From: Allosphingosinicella vermicomposti | GTDB lineage: Bacteria > Pseudomonadota > Alphaproteobacteria > Sphingomonadales > Sphingomonadaceae | Direction of reading: 5' to 3' | Length of the DNA stretch: 64,000 nucleotides | Assembly: GCF_003012815.1 (NCBI RefSeq) | Contig: NZ_PXYJ01000002.1 | Span: 310,001 to 374,000 of the forward strand | Shown: positions 17,386 through 26,006 of the stretch, piece after piece | Position numbering within the stretch: position 1 is the first letter of the stretch | How the letters are laid out: each line of letters begins with the position of its first letter | Position numbers and translations under genes: made by a program | The notes under the pieces: generated by a model | The model's input: only the letters and a program-made list of their open reading frames with translations | What the model was told of the DNA's origin: nothing | Database searches by the model: none

Positions 17386-18366
17386 TCAACGGACAGAAGC
17401 GGCGATTTCGAAGGAGCGCAGACGCGCTTTGTGATCGTGGATTTGCGATGTGATCATGAGTTCGTCAGCGCCGGTCCGATCGACAAAGTCCCGCATGCGC
17501 GCCGCAATCGTATCCGTTGAACCGATGGCGGTGCAGGACAACACCTGATCGAGCATCGCGCGATATTGCGGCGGCAGCGTCTCGAGATAATTTTCAACCG
17601 GGCGCGGAAGCGGCGTGGGCTGGCCGGTGCGTAGCGCGACGAAGGCCTGCTGCATGGAAGAGGCAAGGAAATGCGCCTCCTCGTCCGTATTGGCCGCGAA
17701 GACATTGTAGCCGAGCATCACATAGGGCCGGTCGAGCTGCTCCGAAGGCTTGAAGTCGCGGCGATAGATGGCGACTGCTTCCTCCATCAGCCCCGGCGCG
17801 AAATGCGAGGCGAAGGCGTAGGGTAGGCCAAGAGCGGCGGCGAGCTGTGCGCCGAAAAGACTCGATCCCAGGATCCAGATCGGCACCTTCAGGCCTTCGC
17901 CTGGAATGGCGCGAACACGCTGGCCAGGCTCCGGCGCGTCGAAATAACGCTGCAGTTCAACGACATCGCGGGGGAATTGGTTTGCATCGCTGTCGAGATT
18001 GCGGCGAAGCGCATAGGCCGCCGCCTGATCGGTCCCCGGCGCCCGGCCAAGGCCAAGATCGATCCGGCCGGGATGGAGCGCCGCCAGCGTCCCGAATTGC
18101 TCGGCGATGACGAGCGGCGAATGATTGGGCAGCATCACTCCGCCTGCCCCAAAGCGGATGGTCGAAGTGCCCGCCGCGACATGGGCAAGGATCACCGCAG
18201 TCGCCGCGCTCGCGACGCCCGGCATGCTGTGATGCTCGGCCATCCAGAAGCGCTTATAGCCCCAGCGCTCCGCATGCTGCGCGAGGTCCAGCGAGTTGGC
18301 AAAGGATTGGGAGGCATCACCCCCTTCAACGATAGGGGCGAGATCGAGGACTGAAAACGGGATCAT
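17386..18366 (-). CDS. LLM-class flavin-dependent oxidoreductase
   Basis: This 326-residue protein is a luciferase-like TIM-barrel flavoprotein of the MsnO8/YhbW subgroup. It begins [11 protein letters not shown] and has [53 protein letters not shown] and [26 protein letters not shown]. It probably uses reduced FMN and oxygen, or acts as a reductase; the substrate is unknown. ATG 18366 is preceded by TCCTCC-type sequence on the wrong strand only, so the ribosome site is weak. An upstream in-frame start (18414) adds 16 residues outside the family consensus. Confidence 0.88.
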   Translation of the reverse strand: MIPFSVLDLAPIVEGGDASQSFANSLDLAQHAERWGYKRFWMAEHHSMPGVASAATAVILAHVAAGTSTIRFGAGGVMLPNHSPLVIAEQFGTLAALHPGRIDLGLGRAPGTDQAAAYALRRNLDSDANQFPRDVVELQRYFDAPEPGQRVRAIPGEGLKVPIWILGSSLFGAQLAAALGLPYAFASHFAPGLMEEAVAIYRRDFKPSEQLDRPYVMLGYNVFAANTDEEAHFLASSMQQAFVALRTGQPTPLPRPVENYLETLPPQYRAMLDQVLSCTAIGSTDTIAARMRDFVDRTGADELMITSQIHDHKARLRSFEIAASVR

Positions 18367-18416
18367 GCGGAGGATATGGTGTACCGATGGCGAAAGTTCG
18401 AGGTCCGCCCCCACAT

Positions 18417-18506
18417 CGTTCGGCCTGAGCTTGCCGAAGGCCTGCCCTCTCCTTCATCACTCAAACAAAATATAAGGCAAGGCTTCGACCGGCTCAGCCC
18501 GACCGG
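18417..18506. repeat. Intergenic palindrome, degenerate CTGAGCTTGTCGAAGG type
   Basis: CGTTCGGCCTGAGCTTGCCGAAGGCC and GGCTTCGACCGGCTCAGCCCGACCGG flank a ~35-bp centre. It is a diverged copy of the type at 15333-15402. Confidence 0.6.
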
Positions 18507-18517
18507 CAGAAAAATCG

Positions 18518-19633
18518 CTACTTCGTCGGCGCCGCAGCAGGCGGCCCGTCCGCCTCAGCCTTCTTTCCAAGCGCTTCGCCCGACCCCTTATCCTCGCCCG
18601 TCATCGCCCAGCGCAGGCTGGCGGGGACGCCGTCCTCCGCCTTGCGTCCGGTGGTTGCGATCAAGCCCGTGGCTTCGCGGGAAACCGGCTCATAGCGGCG
18701 GATCACTGCGCGCGGCCCTTCCGGCACGCCTGTACCGGCCTTCAGAGCTATATCTGGATTGGCAGCAACGGCGGCGAGCGCAGCCTGCTGCGCAGCCTTG
18801 TCGACGGAGCTCACCGGCTCGTCCGCCAATTGTGCGTTGAACGTCGCAAACTTCATCGGCGCGAGGTTGCGTGCGATCCCCGCGACATCTGGTTCGATAC
18901 CCGCATAGCGGCTCGTAAAGGCCGCGGGCTGTCCCCATCCTCCCGACCAGCGGTAGAAAATGTGCGTGCCGATAGTGCCGAGCTTCACCAGGCTGCTGCT
19001 CCAATAAGGCACGACATAATTGGTGTGATAATGCGTCGCCCAGCCGACAGGCGCGTGGACATAGCCATTGAGCGCTGCCTTCGCGACTTCGCGCGCCCGG
19101 CTCCAATAGGACGCCATTGGCGCCCGGGTCAGCGACCCGTCGCAGGTAAAGGTAAATTGACAGCCGGTAGCCCGCTCATAGCCCTGATAGACCACGCCGC
19201 AGACGCTACTTGGATAAGCGGGGTGGCGGACACGGTTGAGGACGACCTGCGCCACGGCGCGCTGGCCGTCCGTCGGCTCCGTCGCCGCTTCATAATAAAT
19301 GGCCGACGTCAGGCAGTCGAGGGACCGTTCGCGATCCGCTGCCGACCGGGCGAGAAGCTTGAACGGCCGCGCGGCCGGAACCAGGCCCTCGGCTGCCGGC
19401 ATGGCGGCGTTCAGCGTCAGCGCATCCTGCTTTGGCAGTGGGCGAAAGGTGTTCGGCTGCGCCTGCGGCACCTGGGCCAAGGCACGCTCGTCGGATACGC
19501 CTATGCCCGTGACGCTGAGCCCCGCGACCAGGTAAAGCGCGACCGCCACGGCGAGCATCAGGGAGCTCCACCAATGGTCCCGGCGAATTTCCGGGATACG
19601 CGGATATGGCTTCGACAAGATCGCAGCAATCAT
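18518..19633 (-). CDS. Cell wall hydrolase, SleB-like
   Basis: This 371-residue protein has one N-terminal membrane segment (about residues 25-44, LMLAVAVALYLVAGLSV), so it is membrane-anchored facing the periplasm. Its SleB hydrolase core runs from about 100 to 240. It contains LTSAIYYEAATEPTDGQRAV with the catalytic Glu, then VLNRVRHPAYPSSVCGVVYQG, CQFTFTCDG, and THYHTNYVVPYW. Such enzymes cleave the peptidoglycan glycan strand. The ~130-residue tail is Ala/Pro-rich and probably disordered. ATG 19633 follows GGAGAG. It is divergent from acs. Confidence 0.9.
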   Translation of the reverse strand: MIAAILSKPYPRIPEIRRDHWWSSLMLAVAVALYLVAGLSVTGIGVSDERALAQVPQAQPNTFRPLPKQDALTLNAAMPAAEGLVPAARPFKLLARSAADRERSLDCLTSAIYYEAATEPTDGQRAVAQVVLNRVRHPAYPSSVCGVVYQGYERATGCQFTFTCDGSLTRAPMASYWSRAREVAKAALNGYVHAPVGWATHYHTNYVVPYWSSSLVKLGTIGTHIFYRWSGGWGQPAAFTSRYAGIEPDVAGIARNLAPMKFATFNAQLADEPVSSVDKAAQQAALAAVAANPDIALKAGTGVPEGPRAVIRRYEPVSREATGLIATTGRKAEDGVPASLRWAMTGEDKGSGEALGKKAEADGPPAAAPTK

Positions 19634-19797
19634 TCGACTCTCCGGAAGGGCGGGCGGTTACGCTTCCTGCCCCGAAAAAGCAAATAACCGGGGCAATGCT
19701 CCGGTCAATCGTGCCCTAGAGCGGACGGCCTGAACCGGGGGTGACTTCGCCTTTCCAGCGGCTAGTCTAGGCTGACGCTCCGGTAAAAGAGGTTCAG

Positions 19798-21723
19798 ATG
19801 GACGATACTCTTCCTCCTCCCCAAGACGCGGTCACGAACACCCATTGCACGGCGCAACAATATTCGGACCTCCATAATCGTTCCATCGCCGATCCGAACG
19901 GCTTTTGGGCTGAACAGGCGCGGCGGATCGACTGGGACCGTTTTCCAAGCAGGATTGCGGGCTGGTCTTATGACCCGGTGGACATCAAGTGGTTTGAGGA
20001 CGGCGTGCTGAACCTCTGCTTCAACTGCGTCGACCGGCACCTCGAAGCGCGGGCCGATCAGATCGCGATCCTGTGGGAGGCCGACGAGCCCGGGGTCACG
20101 CGCATCGTGACCTACGCCGATCTCTATGCCGACGTTGTCCGCATGGCCAATTGCCTGAAGGAGCTGGGCGCCACGAAGGGCGACCGTGTCACTCTCTATA
20201 TGCCGATGATCCCGGAGGCGGCGGTCGCGATGCTCGCCTGCGCGCGGATCGGCGCGGTCCATTCGGTGGTGTTCGGCGGCTTCTCACCCGATGCCCTGCG
20301 CGGCCGGATCGACGATTGCGCCAGCCGTTTCGTTGTCACCGCCGACGGCGGCATGCGCGGCGGCAAGCATGTGCCCTTGAAAGCCAATGTGGACGAGGCA
20401 CTGGAAGGAAGCAGCGTCGAAGCCGTCATCGTCGTCCGCCACACCGGCAACGCCGTGGCGATGAAAGACGGGCGCGACCATTGGTACGACACATTGGGCG
20501 CCAATGTGCCTGACGACTGCCCCTGCGAGCCGATGAATGCCGAAGACCCGCTCTTCATCCTCTACACGTCGGGCTCGACGGGAAAACCGAAAGGCGTGCT
20601 CCACACCACCGGCGGCTATGCGGTGTGGACCGCGACGACCTTTCACTATGTGTTCGACTACCGGGAAGGCGAGCTTTTCTGGTGCACGGCGGATGTGGGC
20701 TGGGTAACGGGCCACTCCTACGTCGTCTACGGCCCGCTCGCGAACGGCGCGACGACTTTGATGTTCGAAGGCGTTCCCAACTACCCCGACGTTAGCCGGA
20801 ACTGGGACATGGTGGAACGGCATAAGGTCAACATCTTCTACACCGCCCCCACCGCGATCCGCGCCCTGATGCGCGACGGTGCGGAACCGGTGAAGAAGCA
20901 TGACCGCTCCTCCCTCCGCCTGCTCGGCACGGTGGGCGAGCCGATCAATCCGGAGGCATGGCGCTGGTATTACGACACGGTGGGTGACGCGCAATGCCCG
21001 GTAATCGACACCTGGTGGCAGACCGAAACGGGCGGCATCATGATCACCACCCTGCCGGGCGCGCACAACATGAAGCCGGGATCGGCGGGCCTCCCCTTTT
21101 TCGGCATCCTGCCCGAACTGGTCGATGCGGACGGCAAGGTGCTGGACGGCGCGGCCTCCGGAAACCTCTGCATCGCCCGCAGCTGGCCGGGGCAGATGCG
21201 CACAGTATATGGCGACCACGACCGCTTCGTGCAGACCTATTTCTCGGCCTATAAGGGCAAATATTTTACCGGCGACGGCTGCCGCCGCGACGAGGACAGC
21301 TATTATTGGATCACCGGCCGGGTGGACGATGTCCTGAACGTCTCAGGTCACCGCCTCGGCACGGCGGAGGTGGAATCAGCCCTCGTCCTTCACTCCAAGG
21401 TCGCCGAAGCCGCCGTCGTCGGCTATCCGCACGACATCAAGGGCCAAGGCATCTATTGCTATGTCACCCTCATCGCGGGTGAGGAAGCAAGCGATGCGCT
21501 AGAAGCTGAGCTCAAGCAACTCGTCCGCCAGGAAATCGGCCCGATCGCGACGCCCGACATCCTCCACTTCACCCCCGCTCTCCCCAAGACCCGCTCGGGC
21601 GAGATCATGCGCCGCATCCTGCGTAAGATTGCGGAGAATGAATTCGGAAACTTGGGCGACACCTCAACCCTCGCCGATCCCGGCCTCGTCGACAACCTCA
21701 TCGAAGGTCGACGGAACACATAA
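19798..21723 (+). CDS. acs: Acetyl-CoA synthetase; catalytic lysine replaced by Glu
   Basis: This 641-residue protein matches Acs end to end: [21 protein letters not shown], the N-terminal nucleotide-binding core [14 protein letters not shown] near 258, and [12 protein letters not shown]. The C-terminal hinge and core include [21 protein letters not shown] and the end motif [16 protein letters not shown]. Acs makes acetyl-CoA from acetate through acetyl-AMP. In the family the end motif reads TRSGKIMRR, whose Lys does the adenylation step and is the acetylation switch. Here codon 602 is GAG (Glu), one base from AAG. Everything else looks intact. It is a single gene, upstream of a GC-rich hairpin. 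Confidence 0.9.
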   Translation: MDDTLPPPQDAVTNTHCTAQQYSDLHNRSIADPNGFWAEQARRIDWDRFPSRIAGWSYDPVDIKWFEDGVLNLCFNCVDRHLEARADQIAILWEADEPGVTRIVTYADLYADVVRMANCLKELGATKGDRVTLYMPMIPEAAVAMLACARIGAVHSVVFGGFSPDALRGRIDDCASRFVVTADGGMRGGKHVPLKANVDEALEGSSVEAVIVVRHTGNAVAMKDGRDHWYDTLGANVPDDCPCEPMNAEDPLFILYTSGSTGKPKGVLHTTGGYAVWTATTFHYVFDYREGELFWCTADVGWVTGHSYVVYGPLANGATTLMFEGVPNYPDVSRNWDMVERHKVNIFYTAPTAIRALMRDGAEPVKKHDRSSLRLLGTVGEPINPEAWRWYYDTVGDAQCPVIDTWWQTETGGIMITTLPGAHNMKPGSAGLPFFGILPELVDADGKVLDGAASGNLCIARSWPGQMRTVYGDHDRFVQTYFSAYKGKYFTGDGCRRDEDSYYWITGRVDDVLNVSGHRLGTAEVESALVLHSKVAEAAVVGYPHDIKGQGIYCYVTLIAGEEASDALEAELKQLVRQEIGPIATPDILHFTPALPKTRSGEIMRRILRKIAENEFGNLGDTSTLADPGLVDNLIEGRRNT

Positions 21724-21744
21724 CCCTCGCTCGTCGCCTTTAAG

Positions 21745-21767
21745 CCCCTCCCCTCGATGGGGAGGGG
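21745..21767. terminator. Hairpin after acs
   Basis: CCCCTCCCC (21745-21753) pairs with GGGGAGGGG (21759-21767) around TCGAT, 21 nt after the acs stop, with a further TTGGGGAGGGG behind it. It resembles a dispersed CCCCTCCCC repeat type (compare 39709-39729) and may also act as the terminator. Confidence 0.55.
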
Positions 21768-21838
21768 TTGGGGAGGGGTGATGCTGGGGCTAGGTGAGGC
21801 CTCGAAACATCGAGGAGGGCCTAATCTCCCCCTGCCCG

Positions 21839-22306
21839 TTAAGGCTTACGGCACTCCGCCGAAAGCGTCCGGAACGTCGCCTCGATATCTTGGGCTTCCG
21901 CCTCCGTTTCGAGATCGAGCCGGCCATATTCATCGTCCGCCATGTGGCTAGCATAGAAGAAGATGGACCTGCCCTCGCGCTTCTCGACCTCTAGATAGGC
22001 CCAATCGATTCCGTAATAGCCGACCGGATTGGTGTTGTATTTTTCGACGATGATCGAAGCATCCAGAACGGTGACGCACCGCTTGGTCGTGCGCGCGCCC
22101 GATATCTTGCGCGACATGCCCCAATCGTCCTTCCCCTCGCCCGTTCCGCGCCAATTGTAGAGCAGGATGTCGCGCGAGGGTTTGAAATATTCGGCCAATT
22201 TAGCCTGCAGCCGCCCGACACTGGGTGCAGCGGCCTGGGCTTCGGCAGCACCGGCGGGTGCCAGACAACCAGCGGTCAGGATGAGCGCAAGGGCATATTT
22301 TTTCAT
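21839..22306 (-). CDS. Secreted protein of unknown function
   Basis: This 155-residue protein begins MKKYALALILTAGCLAPAGAAEAQA, a signal peptide with a cleavage site near AEA-QA. The remaining ~125 residues have a RLQAKLAEYFKPSRDILLYNWRG opening, YYGIDWAYLEVEKREG and a Glu/Asp-rich end with one Cys near each end of the mature part (KRCVTV and SAECRKP), possibly a disulfide. ATG 22306 follows GGAGGCGAAGA. I do not recognise the family. It ends 21 nt after the start-side neighbour, a short-chain dehydrogenase on the same strand, lies downstream; the two may share a message. Confidence 0.7.
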   Translation of the reverse strand: MKKYALALILTAGCLAPAGAAEAQAAAPSVGRLQAKLAEYFKPSRDILLYNWRGTGEGKDDWGMSRKISGARTTKRCVTVLDASIIVEKYNTNPVGYYGIDWAYLEVEKREGRSIFFYASHMADDEYGRLDLETEAEAQDIEATFRTLSAECRKP

Positions 22307-22326
22307 TCTTCGCCTCCCTGCCGCAA

Positions 22327-23109
22327 TCAACGCGGCGCCATGCGGATGCCGCCGTCAAGGCGCACATATTCCGCATTCAAATATACATTTTCCGCCATGA
22401 ACACCGCAAGCCGCGCATATTCTTCAGCCTGACCCAGGCGCTTGGGAAACGGCACCTGCGCACCCAATGCGTCCTGCACATTCTGCGGCATCATCGCGAC
22501 CATCGGCGTCTTGAACACGCCCGGCAGGATCGTGTTGACGCGAATGCCTTCGTTCATGAGGTCGCGGGCAATCGGCAGCGCCATGCCGAGCACGCCGGCC
22601 TTGGACGCCGAATAGGCCGCCTGGCCGATCTGCCCGTCCTGCGCGGCGACCGACGCGGTGTTGATGATGAGGCCCTTCTCGCCATCTTCCATCGGCTCAA
22701 GGTCCGCCATGCCCGCGGCCGACGCGGCGATCATGCGGAAGGTGCCAATGAGGTTGATCTGGATGGCAAGCTCGAACTGGTGGATCGGGTAACGATTGAC
22801 CGCGCCCGTTTCCTTGTCGCGGCCCACCGTCTTCACGGCATTGGCGACACCCGCGCAATTGACGAGAATGCGCTCCTGCCCATGTGCCGCGCGGGCCTTT
22901 TCAAACCCGGCATTGACCGCTTCGTCGGAGGTGACGTCAACCTGGCAAAAGATACCGCCGATTTCCGTCGCGATCTTTTCGCCCTTTTCGGCATCGCGAT
23001 CAAACACGGCGACCTTCACGCCCTTGGCGGCGAGCGCGCGGGCCGTCGCCTCGCCAAGGCCGGATGCGGCGCCGGTGACGACGGCGGCAATATTGCTGTC
23101 GAGTTTCAT
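22327..23109 (-). CDS. Short-chain dehydrogenase, 3-hydroxyacyl-CoA dehydrogenase type 2 like
   Basis: This 260-residue classical SDR has the cofactor loop TGAASGLGEAT near residue 13, NCAGV near 85, the catalytic Ser in INTASVAAQDG and the YSASKAG Tyr/Lys pair. PGVFKTPM and YVRLDGGIRM at the end are typical of the HSD17B10 / 3-hydroxyacyl-CoA dehydrogenase type 2 group. NAD(H)-dependent oxidation of 3-hydroxyacyl-CoA is the likely reaction in fatty-acid or branched-chain breakdown. It lies 20 nt upstream (in transcript order) of the secreted-protein gene. Confidence 0.88.
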   Translation of the reverse strand: MKLDSNIAAVVTGAASGLGEATARALAAKGVKVAVFDRDAEKGEKIATEIGGIFCQVDVTSDEAVNAGFEKARAAHGQERILVNCAGVANAVKTVGRDKETGAVNRYPIHQFELAIQINLIGTFRMIAASAAGMADLEPMEDGEKGLIINTASVAAQDGQIGQAAYSASKAGVLGMALPIARDLMNEGIRVNTILPGVFKTPMVAMMPQNVQDALGAQVPFPKRLGQAEEYARLAVFMAENVYLNAEYVRLDGGIRMAPR

Positions 23110-23218
23110 GATCGTTCCTCTCTGATCCCTTTGATCTTGCCGCCCGCACTAAAGGGTAAAACCGCCATCCGACAAGCGCGGGGTGGACGCTTCGGTGTGA
23201 TGAAGGCATAATCCGGCC

Positions 23219-23455
23219 ATGGCCGACAATCTCTTCACCAAGCACCCTACGGAAGTTGGCGAAAGCTATTCGCAGCACCTCGTCCATGCGGGCGGCTTTG
23301 GTCTCAAGATGATGCTCGGCGGCCTCGCCTGCATGATCCACGCGCTGCTGCCCTTCCTGTTCATCGAGACGGGAAGCAAGACGATCCGCGGCCTTTACGG
23401 CCGGATGACTGGCCGGGTCGACAAGTGCAATTGGGAACGGCACCCGATCATCTGA
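23219..23455 (+). CDS. DUF6356 family protein
   Basis: This 78-residue protein has a strongly conserved layout: LFTKHPTEVGESYSQHLVHAGGFG, a hydrophobic helix (~28-50, MMLGGLACMIHALLPFLF), and KTIRGLYGRMTGR. The invariant-looking pattern of His and Arg near one membrane helix is characteristic of an alphaproteobacterial family annotated as DUF6356. It probably sits at the inner membrane. Its role is unknown to me. It is divergent from the SDR gene by 109 bp. Confidence 0.8.
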   Translation: MADNLFTKHPTEVGESYSQHLVHAGGFGLKMMLGGLACMIHALLPFLFIETGSKTIRGLYGRMTGRVDKCNWERHPII

Positions 23456-23575
23456 TCTCACACCGGTTCCGCCAAACCATTTTCCTACACGGCCGCGGCC
23501 ATGATAATGTCGCTGTCGCTCTTTCTCCTTGTAAGCGAACTCGGAACGACGCCCACAAAGAGCAGGCGAAAACTG

Positions 23576-23623
23576 ACAAAGCTGACAGGATGCGCGTGCG
23601 AACGCCTAAACCTTGTCAGCTTT
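23576..23623. repeat. Inverted repeat between DUF6356 and ridA genes
   Basis: CAAAGCTGACA (23576-23586) is the exact reverse complement of TGTCAGCTTTG (23613-23623), with 26 nt between. It lies in a 208-bp gap between convergent genes where no gene is evident. It could be a terminator or a small structured RNA element; no T-run follows on either strand. Confidence 0.5.
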
Positions 23624-23663
23624 GAAGACCGCATTGGCAGCGACTATGCCGTCCGCCGCGTGA

Positions 23664-24134
23664 CTATTTCGCCGCAGGCTTGCGCGCCACGATCTTGATT
23701 TCAGTCAGCGCATTGTCGGGTAGCAGCCGATCGACATCGATCGCGGTCCAAGCGGGATAAGGCGATTTCAGATATTTCTTCTGCACCTTGGACAAGGCGC
23801 CGATCTCTGCCTTCACGTCCACGTGAAAAGAGTTGATGTCGACGATGTCGTCATAGCTGGCGCCAGCCCGGTTCAAGATCTCACCGATCAACTTGTAGGC
23901 GCTGTCATATGATTTTTCGAGATCGCGGCCCGGGCTGCCAGCCACGATGCCCGACAGGAAGATGAGATCGCCCGCGATCACCGCGTCGGAAAATCCATAT
24001 TCGTCCTGGAATTGTCGCGTGTCCGGATCGTTGGACATCAACGCCGTCTCGTCTGTGCGCGTTTGAGCCGATGCACCGGCGCTCCCCGCAAGCGCCGTGC
24101 CGAGCGCCAAAGCCTTCAATATCGTCTTCGTCAT
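23664..24134 (-). CDS. RidA family protein with signal peptide
   Basis: This 156-residue protein starts with MTKTILKALALGTALAGSAGASA, a Sec signal. It continues with a RidA/YjgF domain: FSDAVIAGDLIFLSGIVAG, YKLIGEILNRAGASYDDIVD, and YPAWTAIDVDRLLPDNALTEIKIVA. The catalytic Arg of true imine deaminases (R105 in E. coli RidA) appears to be replaced around AIDVDRLL, so enamine/imine hydrolysis is unsure. Export to the periplasm separates it from the cytosolic housekeeping RidA. It follows cysQ by 9 nt and is probably co-transcribed. Confidence 0.85.
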   Translation of the reverse strand: MTKTILKALALGTALAGSAGASAQTRTDETALMSNDPDTRQFQDEYGFSDAVIAGDLIFLSGIVAGSPGRDLEKSYDSAYKLIGEILNRAGASYDDIVDINSFHVDVKAEIGALSKVQKKYLKSPYPAWTAIDVDRLLPDNALTEIKIVARKPAAK

Positions 24135-24143
24135 GTTTTCCCC

Positions 24144-24914
24144 TTAAACTCCCCATGCGACGAAATTCGAATTGAGGAATCCCGCCTCCACCTTCCCATA
24201 ACGGAGCGGCCCGCCCTCGCAATCGCCGTCGAGCACGACGACGCGGCCTCCCGCCGCCTCAAGCACCGCCTGGCCCGCCGCCGTATCCCATTCCATCGTC
24301 GGTCCATGGCGCGGATAGACATCCGCCGCGCCTTCCGCGATCAGGCAGAATTTGAGCGAGGATCCCGACGGCAGGAGTTCCGTAATGCCATGCGCCGCGA
24401 GCCAGCATTCTGTTTCCTGCTTGGGGTGGTTGCGGCTGCCGATCGCGACGAGGCCCTCAGCCGGAGGCTTGCGGGTGCGAATGGGCTGCAGAGCCGAACC
24501 CTCGCGCTGGCGGAACGCTCCCTCACCCTTTGCCCCATAGAATAAAGCGTGACTGTCAGGCGCGTAGACAACCCCTGCGACCGGCGCGCCATCATCGATC
24601 AGGGCAATGTTGACCGTAAACTCCCCATTGCGTTGGACGAAGCCCTTGGTGCCATCCAGGGGATCGACACAGAAGAAGCGGCTGCCGAGCACCGGGATGC
24701 GGCCCGCGCAGGCCTCCTCCTCCGCCAGGATAGGGATATCGGGATAAGCGGCTGCAAGGCGCGCGAGAATGATCGCCTCGGCCTTCCGGTCCGCCTCGGT
24801 AACGGGGGAGCCGTCCTCCTTGATCTCCGCCGCGCAACCCGCGCCGTAAATCGCCTCGATCTCCGCGCCCGCCTCGAGCGCCGTCTGGACGAGAAGGTTG
24901 AGGAGGTCACTCAT
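24144..24914 (-). CDS. cysQ: 3'(2'),5'-bisphosphate nucleotidase
   Basis: This 256-residue Mg-dependent, Li-sensitive phosphatase removes the 3'-phosphate from PAP/PAPS and so clears a by-product of sulfate assimilation. Metal-site motifs are DGSPVTEADRKAE, LAEEE, DPLDGTKGF near residues 85-93, and the C-terminal WDTAAGQAVLEAAGG. It lacks the N-terminal extension of inositol monophosphatases. A related FIG-family phosphatase is a weaker alternative. It lies upstream of the exported RidA gene. Confidence 0.92.
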   Translation of the reverse strand: MSDLLNLLVQTALEAGAEIEAIYGAGCAAEIKEDGSPVTEADRKAEAIILARLAAAYPDIPILAEEEACAGRIPVLGSRFFCVDPLDGTKGFVQRNGEFTVNIALIDDGAPVAGVVYAPDSHALFYGAKGEGAFRQREGSALQPIRTRKPPAEGLVAIGSRNHPKQETECWLAAHGITELLPSGSSLKFCLIAEGAADVYPRHGPTMEWDTAAGQAVLEAAGGRVVVLDGDCEGGPLRYGKVEAGFLNSNFVAWGV

Positions 24915-24933
24915 GCCCTTTCCCCAGCCCCGT

Positions 24934-25018
24934 GGTCACCCTGAACTCGTTTCAGGGTCCATCTGTCCACCTGTCCAGATGTCTCCGGCATGGATACTGA
25001 AAAAAGTCCAGCATGACG
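24934..25018. repeat. Intergenic palindrome, CTGAAC type
   Basis: GGTCACCCTGAACTCGTTTCAGGGTCCATC and its partner ending GTCCAGCATGACG lie 85 bp apart end to end. The element is a second copy of the 10717-10797 type, lying between fghA and cysQ. Confidence 0.65.
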
Positions 25019-25044
25019 GCACAGGGAGAGAAAGCAGGCCGCTC

Positions 25045-25887
25045 TCACCCGATCAGCCTTTCCCTATGCCAGCGCAGATGATCCTCCATGAAGGTGGAGA
25101 TGAAATAATAGCTGTGGTCATAACCTTCCTGCATCCGGAGGGTGAGCGCGATCCCCGCGTCGCGGCAAGCGGTCTCCAGCAAATGCGGCTTAAGCTGATC
25201 GGAGAGGAAGGTGTCGGCATCGCCCTGATCGACAAGCAAAGCTGGCACACGCGCTCCATCCTCGATCAGCGCCACCGCATCGTGACGCCGCCAGATCGCG
25301 CGATCATCCCCAAGATAGCGGCCCAGCGCCTTCTCGCCCCACGGCACCTGCCCCGGCGCGACGATCGGCGCGAAGGCCGAGACGCTTTTGAAACGATCCG
25401 GATTGCGAAGGCCGATGGTGAGCGCACCATGGCCGCCCATGGAGTGGCCGGTAATGCCCTGCCGCGCCATATCCGCCGGGAAGTTCGCCGCGATCAGTGC
25501 CGGAAGCTCGTCCACGATGTAGGAATACATCCGGTAATTAGCGGCAAAGGGTTCTTCCGTCGCATCGACATAGAAGCCTGCGCCCTGGCCGAAATCATAG
25601 GCTTCGTCGTCCGGAACCTCCGCGCCGCGCGGAGATGTATCGGGCGCAACGAAGATTAGGCCAAGTTCGGCGCAGGCGCGGCGATATTCGCCCTTCTCCG
25701 TCACGTTTGCATGAGTGCAGGTAAGGCCCGAAAGATACCAGACGATGGGGCACTTCGCCCCCCCGACGGCCTGTGGCGGGAGAAAGACGCTGAACGTCAT
25801 GTCCGTGCCCGTCGCGCGGCTCGTATGCCGGTACACGCTTTGGGTGCCGCCATGGGCCTTGTTGGTGCAGAGAGTATCCAAAGTCAC
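25045..25887 (-). CDS. fghA: S-formylglutathione hydrolase
   Basis: This 280-residue esterase D-type enzyme hydrolyses S-formylglutathione to formate and glutathione, the last step of glutathione-dependent formaldehyde oxidation. It has the esterase D layout: GTQSVYRHTSRATGTDM, PIVWYLSGLTC, nucleophile GHSMGGHGAL, the Asp in VDQGDAD and the His in GYDHSYYFI. The start is GTG 25887, with a perfect GGAGGT 5 nt upstream. It is third in a set with frmA and purU, all minus strand, separated from purU by a palindrome. Confidence 0.95.
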   Translation of the reverse strand: MTLDTLCTNKAHGGTQSVYRHTSRATGTDMTFSVFLPPQAVGGAKCPIVWYLSGLTCTHANVTEKGEYRRACAELGLIFVAPDTSPRGAEVPDDEAYDFGQGAGFYVDATEEPFAANYRMYSYIVDELPALIAANFPADMARQGITGHSMGGHGALTIGLRNPDRFKSVSAFAPIVAPGQVPWGEKALGRYLGDDRAIWRRHDAVALIEDGARVPALLVDQGDADTFLSDQLKPHLLETACRDAGIALTLRMQEGYDHSYYFISTFMEDHLRWHRERLIG

Positions 25888-25895
25888 ATCACACC

Positions 25896-25972
25896 TCCGC
25901 TAGCCCTGAGCCTGTCGAAGGGCGTGAGCATGTGCCGGACCGGACTTCGACAAGCCCAGCCCTAGCGAGTGG
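25896..25972. repeat. Intergenic palindrome, CTGAGCCTGTCGAAGG type
   Basis: CCGCTAGCCCTGAGCCTGTCGAAG and CTTCGACAAGCCCAGCCCTAGCG pair imperfectly. It sits between purU and fghA within the same-strand formaldehyde genes. Confidence 0.75.
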
Positions 25973-26006
25973 GTCGAAGGATCACAACGTCCCGCACGCG
26001 CGCGCC

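Noticed and set aside
23501-23698. Short open frame in the gap between DUF6356 and ridA genes
   Set aside because: No ribosome site, no recognisable composition, and it overlaps the end of ridA.
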